Below, piece after piece: positions 34,105-42,735 of a stretch of DNA of 64,000 nucleotides. The notes under the pieces were generated by a model that made no database searches, was not told the origin of the DNA, and saw nothing but the letters and a program-made list of their open reading frames with translations. A program made the translations under genes and the position numbers. Positions within the stretch are counted from its first letter, which is position 1; every line of letters begins with the position of its first letter. The DNA is taken from the NCBI RefSeq assembly GCF_000576635.1, contig NZ_AVFL01000020.1, positions 1 to 64,000 on the forward strand, written 5' to 3'. The DNA is from Skermanella stibiiresistens SB22. Its GTDB lineage: Bacteria; Pseudomonadota; Alphaproteobacteria; Azospirillales; Azospirillaceae.

Positions 34105-34919
34105 CCGCCTCACCGGGTCATCCGAACGGTTCGGCCAGCCGCTCGGCCAGCGGATTGTTCGAGGGCTCCTTCCTGGGCGACCTCTCCCGCATTCCGCCCG
34201 GCGCCCGCCTGGAGTGCGGCATCTGCTGGACGCGCTACGATCCGGCCGAGGGCGACCCCGTCTCGCAGGTCGCCGCCGGCACCGCCTTCGCCGACCTGCC
34301 CGCCGATTGGCGCTGCCCGACCTGCGACGCCGAGCGGCATAAGTTCATGGTGCTGGACGCTCCGCCCGGACAAGCGGCGGCGATGCTCGCCACCTCGGCG
34401 GCGGCCCCCGTTCCAGCCGAGACACCCGCCGCGGCGCTGGTCGCAGCGTATCACCACATCGCGGTGTCAAAGATGGCGGACCTCCCCGTCTTCAACGCCC
34501 GTCTGGCGGTCGAGGCGATCGGGTTCCACCGTCACGGTGACGCTTGGCTCGGCATCATGGTGACGCCCTGGTTCATGAACGCCGTCTTGGCGCCCGCCAT
34601 CCCCGGGGCTTGGGACACCATCCGCGACGGCGTCAAATCGACCCACGCGCTACCCTCCGGCGCCTATGAGTTCGTGGCGGGGCACATCGACGGCGTCGGG
34701 ACGATCCTCACCTGCTCGCTCTTCTCCCCCATGTTCGAATTCGAGGAACAGGGCGTCGTCCGCCAGACGGCCGAAGCGGCGCTGGCCGCCCTGCTGGCGC
34801 CCGAGGACGCTCCCGAGGAGGTGGTGACGCCCCCCGCGGAACCGCCGGCACCCGTGCCCGCCGCCACGGCCGCCGAACTCAGCCGGCGCAGGCTGCTGCG
34901 CGGCGGTTTCGGAGCCTGA
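34101..34919 (+). CDS. Rubredoxin-HybE fusion (HupI plus HupJ in one chain)
   Basis: 272 aa from the ATG at 34101, overlapping the hupH stop. Residues about 36-92 are a rubredoxin with two CxxC knuckles (LECGICWTRYDP and WRCPTCDAERHKF). A Pro/Ala linker leads to a HybE/HupJ-type domain (about 114-240: AYHHIAVSKMADLPVFNARL, WLGIMVTPWFMN). In rhizobia hupI and hupJ are separate neighbouring genes in this slot. Rubredoxin here is linked to protecting or maturing HupS under oxygen. The tail is Pro/Ala-rich. Confidence 0.87.
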   Translation: MTASPGHPNGSASRSASGLFEGSFLGDLSRIPPGARLECGICWTRYDPAEGDPVSQVAAGTAFADLPADWRCPTCDAERHKFMVLDAPPGQAAAMLATSAAAPVPAETPAAALVAAYHHIAVSKMADLPVFNARLAVEAIGFHRHGDAWLGIMVTPWFMNAVLAPAIPGAWDTIRDGVKSTHALPSGAYEFVAGHIDGVGTILTCSLFSPMFEFEEQGVVRQTAEAALAALLAPEDAPEEVVTPPAEPPAPVPAATAAELSRRRLLRGGFGA

Positions 34920-34923
34920 GGCG

Positions 34924-36117
34924 ATGAACGCGCGGGCAAGTGTCGAAGGCACCCTTTCCATCCAGATCGTGGTGATCGACGCCACCGTCGCCGACGTGCG
35001 CCTGCGATCCACCCGCGCCACCGGCATGGAGCGGATGCTGACGGGCCGCCCGATGGACGAGGTGCTGGCGCTGGTGCCGATGCTGTTCAGCCTGTGCGGC
35101 ATGGCCCAAGGCATCGCGGCCGTCCGAGCCTGCGAGTCGGCGCTCGGAATGTTTCCGTCACCCCGCCAGCGGGCGGCGCGCGAGTTGCTGATCCTAGCGG
35201 AGATGACGGCCAGCCACGCTTGGCAAGTGACCATGGACTGGCCCCGCCTGCTGGGAGGGCAACCGGACCCCGCGGCGCTGCTGGTGGCCCGCCGAGCCGT
35301 CGCGGAGATTCCGCCCGCCCTCTATCCGGCGCGTGACTGGAACCGCCCCGGCGGGGGAATGCTGAAGCCCAATGCCCCGGCGTTGGACGACGCGCTGGAC
35401 CGCCTCTCGGGAACGGTCGAGACGCTGGCCGGGACCGGCATGATGACATTCGATGACATCGGCGAACTTTCCAGGTGGGCCCGATCATCCCGGACCACGG
35501 CGGCACGCATGCTGGCCCGCGTCATGACCGATGACATGGCGGGTTTCGGGCGCAGCGGCGTGCCGGCCTTGCCCGACCTCCCGGATCATTGGTTCGCCGA
35601 GCGTCTGGCGGCCGATCCCGGCTTCTCCGCCGCCCCCTCCGTGGATGGCCGGCCGGCCGAGACCGGCGCCCTTGGAAGGACAGCCGGCACCCGCCTCATG
35701 ACGAGCCTGACCAGCCTCTTCGGCAATGGGCTGCTGCCCCGCCTCACCGCCCGCGTCACCGATCTGGCGGCCCTGCCCCAGCGCATGCGCGAGGCGGCGG
35801 GCCGGATCGCGGCGGAGGCATCCGACACGCCATCACCCGCCTCCACCAGTTCCGACGCCACCGGCAGCGGCGTCGGCACGGCGGACACGGCGCGCGGCCG
35901 GCTGGCCCATTGGGTGGCGCTCCGCCATGGCATCGTCACGGGCTACCGGACCGTCGCCCCCAACGAATGGAACTTCCATCCCAGGGGCGCCCTGGCGCGC
36001 GGCCTGATCGGGCTGCCGGCCGACGACGATCTGCCGGCGCGGGTCGGTCTCCTGATCGCGGCCCTCGACCCCTGCGTTCCTTGCCACGTCAGCGTGGAGG
36101 AGCACGCCGGTGCATGA
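34924..36117 (+). CDS. hupK: Hydrogenase assembly protein HupK
   Basis: 397 aa, related to a decayed hydrogenase large subunit. Its end reads EWNFHPRGALARGLIGLP and then [18 protein letters not shown], echoing the DPCLAC ligands of HupL, while the N-terminal RICGVC pair is absent. It is proposed to act as a scaffold for FeCN2CO transfer to HupL. A Pro/Ser/Ala-rich segment around 295-320 is low complexity. The start follows hupI-J by four bases, and the end overlaps hypA by eight bases. Confidence 0.86.
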   Translation: MNARASVEGTLSIQIVVIDATVADVRLRSTRATGMERMLTGRPMDEVLALVPMLFSLCGMAQGIAAVRACESALGMFPSPRQRAARELLILAEMTASHAWQVTMDWPRLLGGQPDPAALLVARRAVAEIPPALYPARDWNRPGGGMLKPNAPALDDALDRLSGTVETLAGTGMMTFDDIGELSRWARSSRTTAARMLARVMTDDMAGFGRSGVPALPDLPDHWFAERLAADPGFSAAPSVDGRPAETGALGRTAGTRLMTSLTSLFGNGLLPRLTARVTDLAALPQRMREAAGRIAAEASDTPSPASTSSDATGSGVGTADTARGRLAHWVALRHGIVTGYRTVAPNEWNFHPRGALARGLIGLPADDDLPARVGLLIAALDPCVPCHVSVEEHAGA

Positions 36118-36451
36118 GATGGCGCTGTGCCAAGGCATCCTCGACATCATCCGGGAGCGCGCGGCGGCGGACGGCTTCAGCCGGGTCGCCGTGGTCAGGC
36201 TGAGCGTCGGCGCGCTGTCGCATGTCGACCCCCACGCCTTGGAATTCGGCTTCGACGTGGTGACGCGGGGCGGCCTGGCCGAGGGGGCGGCGCTTCTGAT
36301 CGACCGGCCGCGGGGCCAAGCCTTCTGCATGGCGTGCTCGACCACGGTGACGATCCCCGCCCGCGGCGAGCCCTGCCCCGATTGCGGCGGCCATCAATTG
36401 ATGGTGGTCGCCGGTGACGAGATGCGTGTCGTTGAACTGGAGGTTTCGTGA
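36110..36451 (+). CDS. hypA: Hydrogenase nickel-insertion protein HypA
   Basis: 113 aa from a GTG at 36110. MHEMALCQG supplies the nickel-binding His2. The zinc site is formed by two CxxC pairs (CMACSTT and CPDCGG). It works with HypB to deliver Ni2+ to the HupL precursor. It overlaps hupK by eight bases and hypB by one. Confidence 0.95.
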   Translation: MHEMALCQGILDIIRERAAADGFSRVAVVRLSVGALSHVDPHALEFGFDVVTRGGLAEGAALLIDRPRGQAFCMACSTTVTIPARGEPCPDCGGHQLMVVAGDEMRVVELEVS

Positions 36452-37293
36452 TGTGTGCGGTCTGCGGCTGCGGCCCCGGTGAAACCCGGATCGACGGCGT
36501 CGCCCCGACGCGGGGACATGGTCATGACCATGGACACTCCCATGACCACGGGCACGACCATGATCATGGTCATTCCCATGGGCACTCCCATGACCACGAC
36601 CATCCGACGCGCCTGATTCGGGTCGAACAGGACATCCTGGCCAAGAACGACCGCTTCGCCGCCGTCAACCGTCAGCTTCTGGCGGCGTCCCGCACCTTCG
36701 CCGTCAACCTGATGTCCAGCCCCGGTTCGGGCAAGACCACCTTGCTGGTCCGCACCTTGACCGACCTGTCCAACCGGGTGGCCGCGCCGGTACCCCTGGC
36801 CGTCATCGAGGGCGACCAGCAAACCAGCTTCGACGCCGACCGCATCCGCGCGACCGGGGTCCCCGCCATCCAGGTCAACACCGGCAAAGGCTGCCACCTG
36901 GACGCCCAGATGGTCACCCAGGCGCTGGGCGCCCAGCCGGCTCCCGCCGATGGCGTGCTCTTCATCGAGAATGTCGGAAACCTCGTTTGTCCCTCCGGCT
37001 TCGATCTCGGCGAAAGCCGCCGTGTCGTCGTCGTCTCGGTGACGGAGGGGGAGGACAAGCCGCTCAAGTATCCTGACATGTTCGCGACCGCCGACCTTCT
37101 GGTGGTCAACAAGATCGACCTGCTGCCCCACTTGGTCTTCGACGTGGATCTGCTGATCGCCAACGCCCGGCGGGTCAAGCCTGGGCTGAACGTCCTCCAG
37201 GTCTCCGCGACCACGGGCGCCGGTCTCGAACCCTGGTACGCCTGGCTCGCCAGCCATGGCGAGGGGCTCGCCAGCCATGGCGAGGGGCTCTGA
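36451..37293 (+). CDS. hypB: Hydrogenase nickel-incorporation GTPase HypB with His-rich metal store
   Basis: 280 aa from the ATG at 36451. The N-terminal CAVCGCG is the high-affinity nickel motif. Residues about 22-50 alternate His with Gly, Asp and Ser, a nickel-storage stretch common in rhizobial HypB. The SIMIBI GTPase core has [11 protein letters not shown] (P-loop), [25 protein letters not shown] and VNKIDLL. The C-terminus carries an odd 7-residue duplication (LASHGEG twice). It hydrolyses GTP to release nickel through HypA to the apo-hydrogenase. Confidence 0.95.
   Translation: MCAVCGCGPGETRIDGVAPTRGHGHDHGHSHDHGHDHDHGHSHGHSHDHDHPTRLIRVEQDILAKNDRFAAVNRQLLAASRTFAVNLMSSPGSGKTTLLVRTLTDLSNRVAAPVPLAVIEGDQQTSFDADRIRATGVPAIQVNTGKGCHLDAQMVTQALGAQPAPADGVLFIENVGNLVCPSGFDLGESRRVVVVSVTEGEDKPLKYPDMFATADLLVVNKIDLLPHLVFDVDLLIANARRVKPGLNVLQVSATTGAGLEPWYAWLASHGEGLASHGEGL
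37246..37287 (+). repeat. hypB: 21-base perfect tandem duplication at the hypB 3' end
   Basis: Two identical in-frame copies of a 21-base unit starting CTCGCCAGCCATGGCGAG, followed by CTC and the stop. Each copy is internally self-complementary (CTCGCC with GGCGAG). The duplication adds seven residues to the HypB tail and looks recent because the copies are identical. Confidence 0.9.
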
Positions 37294-37296
37294 GGC

Positions 37297-39558
37297 ATGA
37301 CTTCCGCGCACATCCCAATCAGCCCGATCAGCCGATCCCGTGTGCGCGTCAGGGGCCTCGTCCAGGGCGTGGGGTTCCGTCCCTTCGTCCATGATCTGGC
37401 GGACAGCTTGGGACTGACCGGCTGGGTGCTCAACGACGCCGAAGGCGTGCTGCTGGAGGTGCAGGGCGGCGACCGCGCCGGCTTCATCGACGCCCTGGCG
37501 CGGCGGGCACCCCCGCTGGCCGACGTCGCGGCGATCGAGGTCGAGGATCTGGCCCCGGAACCGGCGGAGAGCGGCTTCCGCATCCGCGCCAGCGCCGCCG
37601 GGGTCTCCGGGGCCGCTGGGGCCGCCGCCACGATGATCGGTCCCGACGCCGCCGTCTGCCCGGATTGCCTAACCGAACTGTTCGACCCCGTCGACCGCCG
37701 CTGGCGTTATCCGTTCCTCAACTGCACCCATTGCGGCCCTCGGCACACGATCACCCGCGCCCTGCCCTATGACCGGCCGCGGACCTCCATGGCGGGTTTC
37801 ACCCTCTGCCCGGACTGCGCGCGGGAATACGCCGACCCGCGCGACCGCCGGTTCCACGCCCAGCCGATCGCCTGCCCGGCCTGCGGACCGGCACTGGACA
37901 CGCCGGTCGAGGAGATCACCGCCCGCCTCCGCGCCGGGGAGATCGTCGCGATCAAGGGCCTCGGCGGCTTCCATCTCGCCTGCGACGCCTACGACGCCGC
38001 GGCGGTTGCCCGTCTCCGCGCGCGGAAGCAACGGAACGGCAAGCCCTTCGCGGTGATGGTGGCGAACCTCGCCAGCGCGAGCGCGCTGGCCGACATCTCC
38101 CCGGTGGAAGCGGCGTTGCTGACCGGGCCGGAGCGGCCGGTCGTGCTGGTCCGCGCCCGTTCCGGCTCCCTGCCCGACGCCGTGGCGCCCGACCTCGCCT
38201 GGGTTGGCCTGATGCTGCCGCACACTCCCTTGCAGTATCTGCTGTTCCACGAGGCGGCCGGACGTCCCGCCGGCACCGCCTGGCTCGACCAGCCGCAAGA
38301 CTTGGCCTTGGTGATGACCAGCGCCAATCCCGGCGGCGAACCTTTGGTGACCGACAACGCGGAGGCCCACGACCGCCTCGCCGGCATCGCCGACCACATC
38401 GCCGGCCATGACCGCAACATCGTGATCCGCAGCGACGACAGCGTCGCGCGCGCCGTCGGTGGAGCCCCGACCATGATTCGCCGGTCGCGCGGTCACGCGC
38501 CCCGGGGCATCCCGCTGGGCCGCCAAGCCCCTCCCATCCTGGCGCTCGGTGGTCATCTCAAGAACACCATTTGCGTGACCCGCGGCGACCAAGCCTTCTT
38601 GTCGCAGCATGTCGGCGACCTCGACAACGGCGCCACGCTGCGGTTCCTCGAGGAAACCGTCGCCCACCTTCTCGGCATCCTGGAGGTCGAGCCGGTCGCC
38701 GTCGCCCACGATCTCCACCCCGACTTCCTATCGACCCGTCACGCCCAATCCCTCGACCTGCCCCGTTTCGCCATCCAGCACCACCACGCCCACATCGCGG
38801 CGGTGGCGGCCGAGCACGGCTTGGAGGGGCCGCTGGTCGGGCTGGCGCTGGATGGCTTCGGCTTAGGCGAGGCGGGAGACAGCCGGGGCGGCGAGCTGCT
38901 TCGGCTGGACGGCGCCACCTGCGACCGCCTCGGCCACTTCGCCGAACTGGCCCAGCCGGGCGGCGACAAGGCGGCGCGGCAACCCTGGCGTATGGCCGCC
39001 GCGGCGCTGCACCGCATGGGCCGGGCCGACGAGATCACCCGCCGTTTCGCCGACCACGGCAACACGGCGGCCCTCGTCCAGATGCTCGACCGCGGCATCA
39101 ACTGTCCGCCGACCACCTCGTGCGGCCGGTGGTTCGACGCCGCCTGCGGCTTGCTGGGTGTCCGGGCAGTCTCAGGCTTCGAGGGCGAGGCCGCCATGGT
39201 CCTGGAATCGCTGGTCACCCGGCCGACCGTGCTGCCCGGCGGCTGGACCATCACCGATGGCGTCCTCGACCTGACCGCCCTGCTCGACGCCGTCAGCGGG
39301 TTGAGCCCCGGCGCCGGCGCCGACCTGTTCCACGGCACCCTGACCGCCGCCCTGATCGACTGGGCGCTTCCGGCCATCGAGGGCGGCAGGATCGCCCTGG
39401 CGGGGGGCTGCGTGATGAACGCGGTCCTGACCGAGGGCCTGATCGACGGCTTCTGCCATCACGGCATCACGGCCGTGATTCCGCGCAAGGTTCCAGCCAA
39501 TGACGGCGGTCTCAGCCTGGGTCAGGCCTGGGTCGCCGCACACCTCATCACCGCCTAG
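37297..39558 (+). CDS. hypF: Carbamoyltransferase HypF (cyanide-ligand synthesis)
   Basis: 753 aa. An acylphosphatase-like domain (RVRVRGLVQGVGFRPFVHDL) is followed by two zinc-finger pairs (CPDCLTEL with CTHCGPR; CPDCARE with CPACGP). A YrdC-like domain (IKGLGGFHLACDA; KQRNGKPFAVM) and a Kae1-like domain (AIQHHHAHIAAV; LALDGFGLGEAG; GGCVMNAVL) complete it. It transfers carbamoyl from carbamoyl phosphate through carbamoyl-adenylate to the HypE C-terminal cysteine. It lies three bases after hypB and 11 before hypC; all domains appear intact. Confidence 0.96.
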   Translation: MTSAHIPISPISRSRVRVRGLVQGVGFRPFVHDLADSLGLTGWVLNDAEGVLLEVQGGDRAGFIDALARRAPPLADVAAIEVEDLAPEPAESGFRIRASAAGVSGAAGAAATMIGPDAAVCPDCLTELFDPVDRRWRYPFLNCTHCGPRHTITRALPYDRPRTSMAGFTLCPDCAREYADPRDRRFHAQPIACPACGPALDTPVEEITARLRAGEIVAIKGLGGFHLACDAYDAAAVARLRARKQRNGKPFAVMVANLASASALADISPVEAALLTGPERPVVLVRARSGSLPDAVAPDLAWVGLMLPHTPLQYLLFHEAAGRPAGTAWLDQPQDLALVMTSANPGGEPLVTDNAEAHDRLAGIADHIAGHDRNIVIRSDDSVARAVGGAPTMIRRSRGHAPRGIPLGRQAPPILALGGHLKNTICVTRGDQAFLSQHVGDLDNGATLRFLEETVAHLLGILEVEPVAVAHDLHPDFLSTRHAQSLDLPRFAIQHHHAHIAAVAAEHGLEGPLVGLALDGFGLGEAGDSRGGELLRLDGATCDRLGHFAELAQPGGDKAARQPWRMAAAALHRMGRADEITRRFADHGNTAALVQMLDRGINCPPTTSCGRWFDAACGLLGVRAVSGFEGEAAMVLESLVTRPTVLPGGWTITDGVLDLTALLDAVSGLSPGAGADLFHGTLTAALIDWALPAIEGGRIALAGGCVMNAVLTEGLIDGFCHHGITAVIPRKVPANDGGLSLGQAWVAAHLITA

Positions 39559-39569
39559 GGAAACCGCCC

Positions 39570-39800
39570 ATGTGCCTCGCCATTCCCGCCCGGGTCGTCG
39601 AGATCCACGCCGATGACACCGCCACGGTGTCCCTTGGCGGCGTCCGCAAGCAGGTCTCCATGGCCTTGATCGAGGACCCAGCCGTGGGGGAATACGTCAT
39701 CGTCCATGTCGGTTACGCGCTCTCCAAGCTCGATCCGGCCGAGGCCGAACGCACCCTGGCGCTGCTGGCCTCGTTGGACCCAACCGAGGCAGCCGCATGA
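39570..39800 (+). CDS. hypC: Hydrogenase maturation chaperone HypC
   Basis: 76 aa. MCLAIPARVVEI carries the essential Cys2, and GEYVIVHVGYALSKLD is the conserved core. It forms the HypCD complex where the Fe(CN)2CO group is built, then brings it to HupL. Its stop overlaps hypD by four bases. It is a shorter paralogue of HupF. Confidence 0.95.
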   Translation: MCLAIPARVVEIHADDTATVSLGGVRKQVSMALIEDPAVGEYVIVHVGYALSKLDPAEAERTLALLASLDPTEAAA

Positions 39801-40933
39801 AATACGTCGATGAATACCGGGATGGCGCTTTGGCGGAACGGGTCGCCGCCGCCATCGCCGCCGAGGTCGATCCCGGCAGGATCTATTCCATCATGGAATT
39901 CTGCGGCGGCCACACCCACGCGATCTGCCGTCATGGGATCGAGGACATGCTGCCCGCCACCGTCAGGCTGGTCCATGGTCCCGGCTGCCCGGTCTGCGTC
40001 CTGCCGATCGGGCGGTTGGACATGGCGATCGAGCTGGCGCGGCGGCCGGAGGTGACGCTCTGCACCTATGGCGACATGATGCGGGTGCCCGGCCGCGACC
40101 GCGGCAGCCTGATGAAGGCCAAGGCCGAGGGCGCCGACATCCGCATGGTCTATGGCAGCGGCGACGCGCTTCGGGTTGCGAGGGAGAACCCCGGCCGCGA
40201 GGTCGTCTTCTTCGCGATCGGGTTCGAGACGACGACGCCGACGACGGCGGTGGCGCTCGTCCAAGCCAAGGCCTTGGGCCTCCGCAACTTCAGCGTCTTC
40301 GCCAACCACGTCCTGACCCCCTCGGCGATCCAGGCGATCCTGGACAGCCCGGAGGTGACGACGACCGGCAGCGTCCGCGTCGATGGCTTCATCGGGCCTG
40401 GCCATGTCAGCACGATCATCGGCTCCGCCCCCTATGACCGGTTCGCCCGAGACTACCGGCGGCCCATCGTCGTGTCGGGATTCGAGCCGCTCGACATCAT
40501 GCAGTCCGTCCTGATGCTGGTGCGCCAGCTCAACGAAGGACGCCATGGGGTCGAGAACCAGTTCAGCCGTGCCGTCTCGCACGGCGGCAACGCCAAGGCC
40601 CAAGCGCTGGTCGATCAGGTCTTCGAACTCCGCGACAGCTTCGAGTGGCGCGGACTCGGCACGATCCCGGACAGCGCGCTCCAGATCCGCGAGGGTTTCG
40701 CCGACTGGGACGCCGAGCGCCGCTGGCAGCTCCGCTACGTGCCGGTCGCCGACAACAAGGCCTGCTCCTGCGCCGAGATCCTGCGCGGCGTCAAGAAGCC
40801 GGCGGACTGCACCATCTTCGGCACCGTCTGCACGCCGGAGAACCCGATGGGCTCGTGCATGGTCTCGCCGGAGGGCTCCTGCGCCGCCTATCACCTCTAT
40901 GGCCGCTGGCGCGATATGGAGAAACGGGCATGA
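39797..40933 (+). CDS. hypD: Hydrogenase maturation Fe-S protein HypD
   Basis: 378 aa. It shows the HypD motifs: FCGGHTHAICRHGI, VHGPGCPVCVLP, GFETTTPTTA and PGHVS. The cluster cysteines lie near the C-terminus (DNKACSCAEILRG, KKPADCTIFG, CTPENPMGSCMVS). It scaffolds iron with two cyanides and CO together with HypC. It overlaps hypE by four bases. Confidence 0.96.
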   Translation: MKYVDEYRDGALAERVAAAIAAEVDPGRIYSIMEFCGGHTHAICRHGIEDMLPATVRLVHGPGCPVCVLPIGRLDMAIELARRPEVTLCTYGDMMRVPGRDRGSLMKAKAEGADIRMVYGSGDALRVARENPGREVVFFAIGFETTTPTTAVALVQAKALGLRNFSVFANHVLTPSAIQAILDSPEVTTTGSVRVDGFIGPGHVSTIIGSAPYDRFARDYRRPIVVSGFEPLDIMQSVLMLVRQLNEGRHGVENQFSRAVSHGGNAKAQALVDQVFELRDSFEWRGLGTIPDSALQIREGFADWDAERRWQLRYVPVADNKACSCAEILRGVKKPADCTIFGTVCTPENPMGSCMVSPEGSCAAYHLYGRWRDMEKRA

Positions 40934-41991
40934 CCAAGATCGGTCCTACGGATCGCAGCGCCTTCCCCCGCAAGCTCGATCTGCGGCACGGCCGTGTCGA
41001 CCTGAGCCACGGTGGCGGCGGCAAGGCCATGGCGCAGCTGGTCGAGGAGATGTTCGGCGCCGCCTTCGACAACCCCCTGCTCGCCCAGCGCAACGATCAA
41101 GCCGTCTTCGACGCGCCGGTCGGTCGCTTGGCGGTGACGACCGACAGCTACGTCATCTCGCCGCTGTTCTTCCCCGGTGGCGACATCGGCTCGCTGGCTG
41201 TGCACGGCACCGTCAACGACCTCGCCATGGCCGGCGCGGTGCCGCTCTATCTGACGGCGGGCTTCATCATCGAGGAGGGCTTTCCGCTGGGCGACCTCGG
41301 CAGGATCGTCGCCTCCATGGCCGCCGCCGCGCGCGAGGCCGGCGTGTCGATCATCACCGGCGACACCAAGGTGGTGGAGCGCGGCAAGGGTGACGGCGTC
41401 TTCATCAACACGACCGGCATCGGAGTCACGCGGCCGGGTGTCGCGCCCTCGGGTGACCGGGCGCGGCCGGGCGACGCCGTGCTGGTCAGCGGCTTCGTCG
41501 GCGACCACGGCGTCGCCATCATGTCCACGCGGGAAAACCTCAGCTTCGAGACGGCCATCGCATCGGACAGCGCGGCGCTCCACGGCCTCGTCGCCGCCAT
41601 GGTCGAAGCCGTTCCCGACATCCACACGCTACGCGACCCGACGCGCGGCGGCGTCGCCACCACGCTTAACGAGATCGCCCGGCAATCCGGCGTGGGCATG
41701 GTGCTGGACGAACGGGCGATCCCAATCCGGGAGGAGGTCGCCGCCGCCTGCGAGTTGCTGGGCCTCGATCCGCTCCACGTCGCCAACGAGGGCAAGCTGA
41801 TCGCGATCTGCGCCGCCGGGGACGCAGTCCGCCTGCTCGACGCGATGCGCGGCCATCCCCTGGGCGCCGACGCCGCCGTGATCGGCGAGGTGATCGATGA
41901 CGATCACCGCTTCGTCCAGCTGCGCACCGCGTTCGGCGGCAAACGCATCGTCGATTGGCTGGCGGGCGAACAGCTGCCGCGGATTTGCTGA
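40930..41991 (+). CDS. hypE: Carbamoyl dehydratase HypE
   Basis: 353 aa from the ATG at 40930; the longer upstream frame lies within hypD. It has PurM/AIR-synthase-type motifs (LSHGGGGKAMAQLVEE; TTDSYVISPLFFPGGDIG; HGTVNDLAMAGA; DPTRGGVATTLNEIA). It ends in PRIC, the mobile C-terminal Cys that is carbamoylated by HypF and dehydrated to thiocyanate using ATP. This completes the hypABFCDE set. Confidence 0.96.
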   Translation: MTKIGPTDRSAFPRKLDLRHGRVDLSHGGGGKAMAQLVEEMFGAAFDNPLLAQRNDQAVFDAPVGRLAVTTDSYVISPLFFPGGDIGSLAVHGTVNDLAMAGAVPLYLTAGFIIEEGFPLGDLGRIVASMAAAAREAGVSIITGDTKVVERGKGDGVFINTTGIGVTRPGVAPSGDRARPGDAVLVSGFVGDHGVAIMSTRENLSFETAIASDSAALHGLVAAMVEAVPDIHTLRDPTRGGVATTLNEIARQSGVGMVLDERAIPIREEVAAACELLGLDPLHVANEGKLIAICAAGDAVRLLDAMRGHPLGADAAVIGEVIDDDHRFVQLRTAFGGKRIVDWLAGEQLPRIC

Positions 41992-42019
41992 TGACGCATC
42001 CGGTGGGCAGGAGGGTGGC

Positions 42020-42727
42020 GTGAAGGACGGCGAGATCGGCGAAGCGTGGAAGGGCCCCACTCAATGCCGGAACTGCGGCATCCGCGACCTCGTGCTCTTC
42101 TCCGATTTAAGGCTGATGGATTTCAGCCTGATACATCTTCCAATTGATGAACTTCGCTTCAAACCAGGTGAGTCGCTCTATCACGCCGGCGACCAGAAGC
42201 CTTACCTGTTCACCATCCGCGAAGGCACGGTCAAGCTGGTCCAGTACCTGCCGGATGGATCGCACCGGATCGTGCGGCTGCTCCGCCAGGGGGCCGTCGC
42301 CGGGATGGAGGCGCTGCTGTCGGAGCCCTACGCCCACACCGCCACCGCCCTGCAACCCGTGCTGGTCTGCCGGATCCCCCGCGCCGTCATCGACAGGCTG
42401 AGCGGCGAGACGCCGCGGCTCCATACCCAGTTGATGAGGCGCTGGCACCAGTCCGTGCGACAGGCCGACGATTGGCTGACCGAGCTTTCGACCGGCAGCG
42501 CCCGCCTCCGACTGGCGCGCCTGCTGCTCCAGATGACCGAGGCGACCGACAGCGATGTCTGCCATCTGCCGATCCGCGAGGATGTCGGCGCCATGCTGGC
42601 GATCACCATGGAGACGGCCAGCCGCACCGTCGCCGAGTTCCGCCGCGCCGGCCTGCTCACCGATGTCGGCGACCATTTGGTGCGCTGCGACCGCGAGGCT
42701 CTGGAGGCCGTCGTTGCCGAGGGTTGA
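42020..42727 (+). CDS. CRP/FNR-family regulator closing the hyp operon
   Basis: 235 aa from a GTG at 42020 with an excellent AGGAGG five bases before. A cyclic-nucleotide-binding-like barrel is followed by a winged helix whose recognition helix reads ETASRTVAEFRRAG. The E-x-x-S-R pattern is the FNR determinant for TTGAT-N4-ATCAA. Cysteines C16 and C19 (QCRNCGIRDL) and one in VLVCRIPR match three of the four FNR cluster ligands; the position of FNR Cys29 is hydrophobic here. It may therefore be a redox or other sensor with an altered or absent 4Fe-4S cluster. It is a candidate activator at the hupE box. Confidence 0.87.
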   Translation: MKDGEIGEAWKGPTQCRNCGIRDLVLFSDLRLMDFSLIHLPIDELRFKPGESLYHAGDQKPYLFTIREGTVKLVQYLPDGSHRIVRLLRQGAVAGMEALLSEPYAHTATALQPVLVCRIPRAVIDRLSGETPRLHTQLMRRWHQSVRQADDWLTELSTGSARLRLARLLLQMTEATDSDVCHLPIREDVGAMLAITMETASRTVAEFRRAGLLTDVGDHLVRCDREALEAVVAEG

Positions 42728-42735
42728 AACCTCCG

